From: Spinacia oleracea
Taxonomy: Eukaryota > Streptophyta > Magnoliopsida > Caryophyllales > Amaranthaceae
DNA length: 64,000 nt
Assembly (NCBI RefSeq): GCF_020520425.1
Contig: NC_079492.1
Span: 114,859,157-114,923,156 of the forward strand
Reading direction: 5' to 3'
The notes below the pieces were generated by a model, which ran no database searches, was not told where the DNA came from, and worked only from the letters and a program-made list of their open reading frames with translations. Shown here one piece after another: positions 59,515 through 64,000 of this stretch (position 1 is its first letter; every line of letters starts with the position of its first letter). A program made the translations under genes and the position numbers.

Positions 59515-61259
59515 TTCAACCTAAGTCAGTGGTATGTGTGAGGTTTAGTGAACAGATTAATGTCTCTTTGTTGAATGTTAACATATTAATGTCTCTTTGT
59601 TGATTTTGTTGGTATAGTAGGGGCACTCAAACAGAACAAGTTTTTTTTTAAAAAAAACTAATATTTGTTGCTGCTACTTTTTTTAAAAACTAATATTTGT
59701 TGCTGCTGAGGGAGCTTGCTGAGGTGACTTATCACAAGTTATCTTTAGAGCAAATCCGTAGCATTGTAGTTGCAGTCTGAAAATCAGATTCTTCCCAAGC
59801 AGCAGAACGTTTACAACCCTGAACTTCACCATTATGTTACCTTCTCTGACAATGTATTTTGGCTGCTGCAGTGCCTGTGAACTCTACAGTGTCCAATGCC
59901 ACGGTAATTACCTTAATTTCACTTAATTCTTTTGGTTTGGTTCTATTGTTATTGTGAACTCCACAGTGTCCAATGTCAATTTGTTTCATATCTTCTATGG
60001 TTCCACTCTACTATTCACTCCCTTTTAATCTATATCAAGAAATGTGTTTATCTGAATTTTATTTTCTGGGCATATAGATCCTTGCTCAAAATTATAAACA
60101 AGGGTTTTCTACAATCTACATGAATACCTCTTAGATTTTTCTTTTCACAAACCCTATCAAGCCTAAATGTATTTGATTGCTTATTTTTTTGGTGTTTTGT
60201 GTGACGGGATACTGATATCTTTGTGATATCAGTAGTGAAATGCACTGCATTTTATACCTCTTAGGAATACCTTTTGAACTTTTTAAACTACATTGTTCAT
60301 ATATAGGGTATACAAAATTGGGCTTCGTTAACATAAATCTGGGAGTCTTGGATCAAATCATTATAAAGGCTAGAGGGAACAACCCATTGGGGTGCATTTG
60401 ATATCACTTACATGGCCTGTTTACAAAGTATGCTTGTCATGGTTACAGTTGCAACAACTATTGATGATAGACCATGTTGTTTAAGGTCCCCAAGGAAAAA
60501 TGGGACTGGGGTTGCCCTTCCTCCTTTCATAACTTGAGTTTAGAAATTTTAGGCTTAATTCGCAACACCAATAAGTCTAAAGATTGTGTGCAATTTATTT
60601 TGCTATGATTGATTGGGTGCCTTTACTCAAAATTAAGTGTAATGTGCAGCAAAACCAGCATATGTGGCATTACTTGGCTATGTTTTCCCTTGACGAGCTA
60701 TTGTCGTGGTCTTGAAGAAGACCACTTGGAATGCCTTTGGCTCCTGTTACTGGTGGTGGTCTAAGACCAGCAGATTTCAAGCACAAAGTGACGACAAATG
60801 TCGAGCATGTTATTGGTCGGATCAATGTAATTGCACCCCAAACTTTATGTTAGAGACGTAGATGTTACTTGAAATTCTAAATTTTTACGTTTAATGCTTG
60901 TGTTAGTTATATATGTCATTGGCTTTGTGTCTTGGAGTGTTATTTGCTATGTTTTGACATTTTGTTAGGTTCATATTTGCTTAATTTTGTTTATGTTTGC
61001 TTGGTATCCTACTCTTTTCATACATGGTTTTTTTGGGTGGGGGTGTGGGTTTCATTGGTCAATGTATGTTGTTCTTGTGTGTTCTGCTGTTGTTTTTCGA
61101 TCTGAAGGACTACATTGCGTCGGAATTAGGTTCATAAGTTTACATACATTATTTTACTCCTAATCAAGACATAATTTCTTTTTAATTCTGAAGCATTATT
61201 TTACTCCTAATCAAGACATAAATGAAATGAAGGACTTGCTAATGATTAAATGTGAACAT
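59515..61259. other. Downstream DNA with possible exon pieces
   Basis: Two stretches look like decayed exons on the plus strand: about 59702-59870 (ELAEVTYHKLSLEQIRSIVV, then a frame change and NPELHHYVTFSDNVFWLL) and about 60728-60826 (MPLAPVTGGGLRPADFKHKV, VEHVIGRIN). I cannot assign either. Otherwise T-rich non-coding DNA. Confidence 0.35.
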
Positions 61260-61269
61260 ATATTCACGA

Positions 61270-61660
61270 AATGAAAATAAACCAACTCGAAAATGTACCC
61301 GAACCCGATATGACCCAACTTGTAATCAATCCGAGACCCAAATTAACATGACAATTGAGGTCCGAACCTGAACATGCCCCAATTTGTAATCAATATGAGA
61401 TCCAGATCAACCTAAAATTTGAGACATGAACTCGAACAAGACCCGACCGGAAAATGACCCGACTTGAATATAACTCGCAAATTATTGACTTGAACTGAAC
61501 CCGAGTACCCAACTCAAACCCGAGAATGACCCTAATTCATTTTAACCCGTTAAAACCTGAATTTAACCCGACTTATTATTCACCCGACCCAATTGTAACC
61601 CGACATGTTATTGACCTGACCTGAACTCGACCGAAACCTAATAAGATGTAGACACGGCAC
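61270..61660. repeat. Degenerate CCCGACC/GACCCG array
   Basis: Irregular repeats of gacccgac and aacccga run through this stretch. They are the complement of the GGTCGGGT type in the hAT element at 11725-12583, so it is probably another copy of that family. I did not find its terminal repeats. Confidence 0.55.
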
Positions 61661-61672
61661 TTGGCTTTTAAC

Positions 61673-61791
61673 CTTGCAATTTTTGCAGCCTCAAGCTCAG
61701 TTGAGAAGGTGGAGTCAGCACTTGACTGTTCCTCTTGGACGAAAGCCAACAATTCATCCTCCCATAAAAAGAACTCGCAATGCCCCTCAAC
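61673..61791 (-). pseudogene. GRF-type zinc-finger exon fragment
   Basis: A single exon between acceptor (ctttcag) and donor (caag-gt) encodes CEFFLWEDELLAFVQEEQ, the C-terminal half of a GRF zinc finger, then an acidic/Ala-rich helix. The matching N-terminal half was not found. A paralogous gene lies at 62774-63628 on the same strand. Confidence 0.6.
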
Positions 61792-61810
61792 CTGAAAGAT
61801 AATGATATAA

Positions 61811-61997
61811 GTACACTTCTTTTTTTTCACGCTTTTCAAGGGAGCGATTTAGAGGTGTAAACGACTATATTTTTCGACCAAATTTTAACACAAGCAAGTT
61901 TGAGATTTCAAGTTACTTGTCTCCAAAAATCGTTGATTAATTTGCTCGTTTACATTTTTAAATCGATCCCTTGAAAAGCGTGAAAAAAAGAAGTGTA
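61811..61997. repeat. Inverted repeat with 50-bp arms
   Basis: The arms at 61811-61864 and 61946-61997 (cacgcttttcaaggga and its complement) pair over about 50 bp around an 81-bp spacer. It is a foldback element or the core of a MITE. Further right, gaaacggaggaagta at about 62010-62025 resembles one end of a Stowaway element. Confidence 0.75.
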
Positions 61998-62025
61998 GCA
62001 ATTATTTTGAAACGGAGGAAGTATT

Positions 62026-62773
62026 TATTTTATGGCCTGAAATAAGATTTTGTTGGATTTAGGAATAAACTAGTATAGCTCCCGCTAAGGATGACAATCC
62101 AATCCGAATATGACCCTAGTCCGCTCCAATCCGAGAAAAAAAAAATTCCTTGTGTATGTGGGGAACGATGATGAAAATATATCATATATACCTGCCATGA
62201 ATGATAGAATAGGGGCAGAATAAAAATTTAAAATAATATGTAATGCTAGTATTAAGAATTGGAGTTTGATGAATACAAGTATACAACCCTTAGAGCATTA
62301 CGGTTTTACATATATCGTAAGAGCTAAATAAAGAAAATTTTGGCATTAAATAAGCATGTCCAACACTGATTTATGATCTGTGGTTTTGTCATAAATTACT
62401 CTATATTATATTAGGAAATATATATCTAATTTTTATTGACAACCATGTGATGGAGAAAAATTTAAAACCATCATGAAGACAAGGATACGAATGGTATGGC
62501 GGAGAAAAAATGAGACGAGGATGAGAATGAGAAAGACAACAAGTACAATTGCCCCGGTCTGCTAGTCAATAAAATTGTGAAATACTCTTTGACAAACAAA
62601 AGATGGAGGAGAGTGAGGGTTCAAAACAACCACCATGAATACAGCAAAAAAAAAAAAAAAGTTCCTTAACCCCAACATGAAAACATATCCATTTGTTAAG
62701 TTCCAATAAGTCCCATTACCCAATAAGGAAGGGGTAGGTAGCAAGGAACAATAACAAGCTACTCATCATCCAA
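62026..62773. other. AT-rich spacer, no gene
   Basis: An A-run lies at 62645-62660. I see no supported feature. Confidence 0.5.
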
Positions 62774-63628
62774 TTAACAACCAGCAAATTTTTCAATAAG
62801 ATTAAGATAGGCAGCAGCACTTGATTGAGCTACTTTGAGAGATTGTGTAAGTAGCTCAGTTTTCTTCTTAAGCACAACTTGGCTGGGAGGAGACCGAGAC
62901 CTATCTTGGGTAATGGGAGGAGAGGACTGAGGCTGAGCCAAGGGAGTGTGCATCAAAGGGCTGGAAGGAGATTGAAACTTCGCCGAGGAAGATTGAAACG
63001 TAGCCGAAGGAGTGAAACTGTGCCACTGTCCCGAGGGAGATTGAACCTGTGCCGAGGGATATTGAAATGGTGTCGAGGGAGACTGAAATTGTTGAAATTG
63101 TGCCGAGGGAGATTGAGACGCTGCCGAGGAAGATTAATTGAGACGCTGCCGAGGAAGATTGAGGGTTCGAGTTCCAATCCCTCGGCAGTTGCCAGGTTGA
63201 TGTGATCCTCATCATGAATCCGCAATCACCAAGTCCCTGCCCATACAAATATGTTATCGTACATGATAAACTATAAAGCAACATAATTACAACTATCAGC
63301 CATTAAAAATTCTCACCTGAACGCAGCAGCACCAAATTTTTTCTTTTCTTATAAAGGCGGTGCGGCAAAAGCCACGTCCGCAGGGACACCGCTTTAGTTC
63401 ATCCTCGAATGAATAGAACTTACAATCTGGGATGTTATTTCCCTGTCCCATAACATTGATTAAGATATAACATTAAAAAATATATATAGAAAAAAACAAT
63501 ATATGCAAGTATATAAAACTCGCCTTCTGGGAACCGGGGCATTTGTAATAAGGACGGGTCACATTAGGGCCTTTTGTTGTTACATTCTTGATTAAAATAC
63601 CATTTCCGCATGGACAGGTAAGCTCCAT
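62774..63628 (-). CDS. GRF-type zinc-finger protein, frameshifted by a 25-bp duplication
   Basis: Exons 63524-63628, 63317-63442 and one starting at 63236 join at phase 0. Residues 1-55 form a GRF zinc finger: ELTCPCGNGILIKNV, YYKCPGSQK, then DCKFYSFEDELKRC. A second Cys-rich part follows (RCPCGRGFCRTA). Intron 1 seems to use a GC donor (cagaag-gcgagt). In exon 3 a 25-bp tandem duplication (63114-63162) changes the frame. The original frame would continue through Ser/Pro/Gln repeats (SPSAQFQ, FQSPSTPFQ) to a C-terminal helix, LTQSLKVAQSSAAAYLNLIE, and stop at 62774. As sequenced, translation ends at 62901. GRF fingers bind single-stranded nucleic acid. Confidence 0.65.
63114..63162. repeat. 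25-bp tandem duplication in the GRF gene
   Basis: Two copies of attgagacgctgccgaggaa plus the next five bases lie head to tail with at most one difference. The length is not a multiple of three. Confidence 0.9.
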
Positions 63629-63734
63629 GAATCTGAATTCATTAATATCATACAGAAACAGCTTTAAATCATATTAATCAATGAAATCTAGCATATAAAA
63701 CCGCTGCAAACAGATATTACAAACTGTTTATTTT

Positions 63735-64000
63735 TCTTTTTGGCTAAATAATGCTACCTAATTTAATGTTTCATAACCCTAAGGATATCTCTAAGAATCT
63801 TGGTGGTATGAATATCGAATGGTTTAATGGTAGGATATCTCTAAGAATCTTGGTGGTATGAATATCGAATGGTTTAATGGCTCAACTTATGGTTTCTTTC
63901 AAGGGAAACAAGGTTTGAGACAAGGAGACCTTATGAATACTTGTCAAGGCTGCTTAGGTATGCAGGGACTCAAGATGGCTTCAACTCAATTATGCTCAAT
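63735..64000 (+). mobile_element. LINE reverse-transcriptase fragment at the right edge
   Basis: On the plus strand WFNGSTYGFFQGKQGLRQGD matches the non-LTR RT motif GFFKGKRGLRQGDPLSP; then, after a small deletion, EYLSRLLRYAGTQDGFNS follows in another frame. A 50-bp segment (from 63782) is tandemly duplicated and breaks the upstream reading. The piece is truncated by the window edge. Confidence 0.75.
63782..63880 (+). repeat. 50-bp tandem duplication in the LINE fragment
   Basis: Copies at 63782-63831 and 63832-63880 (aggatatctctaagaatctt and onward) are identical. Confidence 0.95.

Overview
The window looks like nuclear DNA of a flowering plant, most likely a eudicot. It is AT-rich. It has spliced genes with GT..AG introns and almost every class of plant transposable element: Ty3/gypsy Tat-type and copia-type LTR elements, hAT, Stowaway, Mutator-like, CACTA, Helitron-like and LINE. 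Nothing points to bacteria or organelles. Species cannot be fixed from sequence alone; a Caryophyllales-type genome is a guess from repeat style.

Layout. (1) 1-11.5 kb: the 5' seventeen exons of a Rab3GAP catalytic-subunit gene on the minus strand. It runs off the left edge, has a Stowaway MITE in one intron and a non-autonomous hAT element just upstream of its start codon. (2) 12.6-14.3 kb: a second MITE and Helitron-type termini. (3) 14,288-32,577: one 18.3-kb Tat-lineage Ty3/gypsy element with 2-kb LTRs and a 5-bp ATGAC target duplication. Its sense strand is minus. The gag core is missing, pol is broken several times, and the space between leader and pro is filled with tandem arrays. Between pol and its 3' LTR lie two spliceable genes on the opposite strand: a 689-codon, 7-exon plant-mobile-domain (PMD) gene that reads intact, and a second two-exon gene with one nonsense codon. 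Both start behind a TATA box and a GC-rich motif that also occurs in the LTR promoter. (4) 33.4-34.4 kb: a small Mutator-like element with a broken cold-shock/glycine-rich zinc-knuckle gene piece. (5) 34.9-41.1 kb: a Helitron-like region with repeated 5' ends and duplicated segments. (6) 41.1-46.6 kb: LTR-element debris, including a diverged LTR of the same Tat family and a copia-type LTR with an initiator-Met primer site. (7) 46.6-49.9 kb: 20-bp GGCGTAGT repeat arrays around pieces of an RNase H1 hybrid-binding-domain gene, an HSP70 gene and a WG-repeat gene. (8) 49,921-55,589: a 5.7-kb CACTA element carrying a genomic piece of an ABCG transporter gene and a 160-bp tandem array. (9) 55.9-64 kb: a zf-XS pseudogene, an uncharacterised 413-aa three-exon gene with RG-rich tail, a GRF zinc-finger gene with a frameshifting 25-bp duplication, and a LINE fragment at the right edge.

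The host gene I trust most is Rab3GAP: all seventeen exon phases join without a stop. The 58-59.5 kb gene is also intact. Most else is mobile DNA or gene pieces carried by it. The most interesting item is the Tat element with its antisense, intron-bearing PMD gene and apparently shared promoter module.
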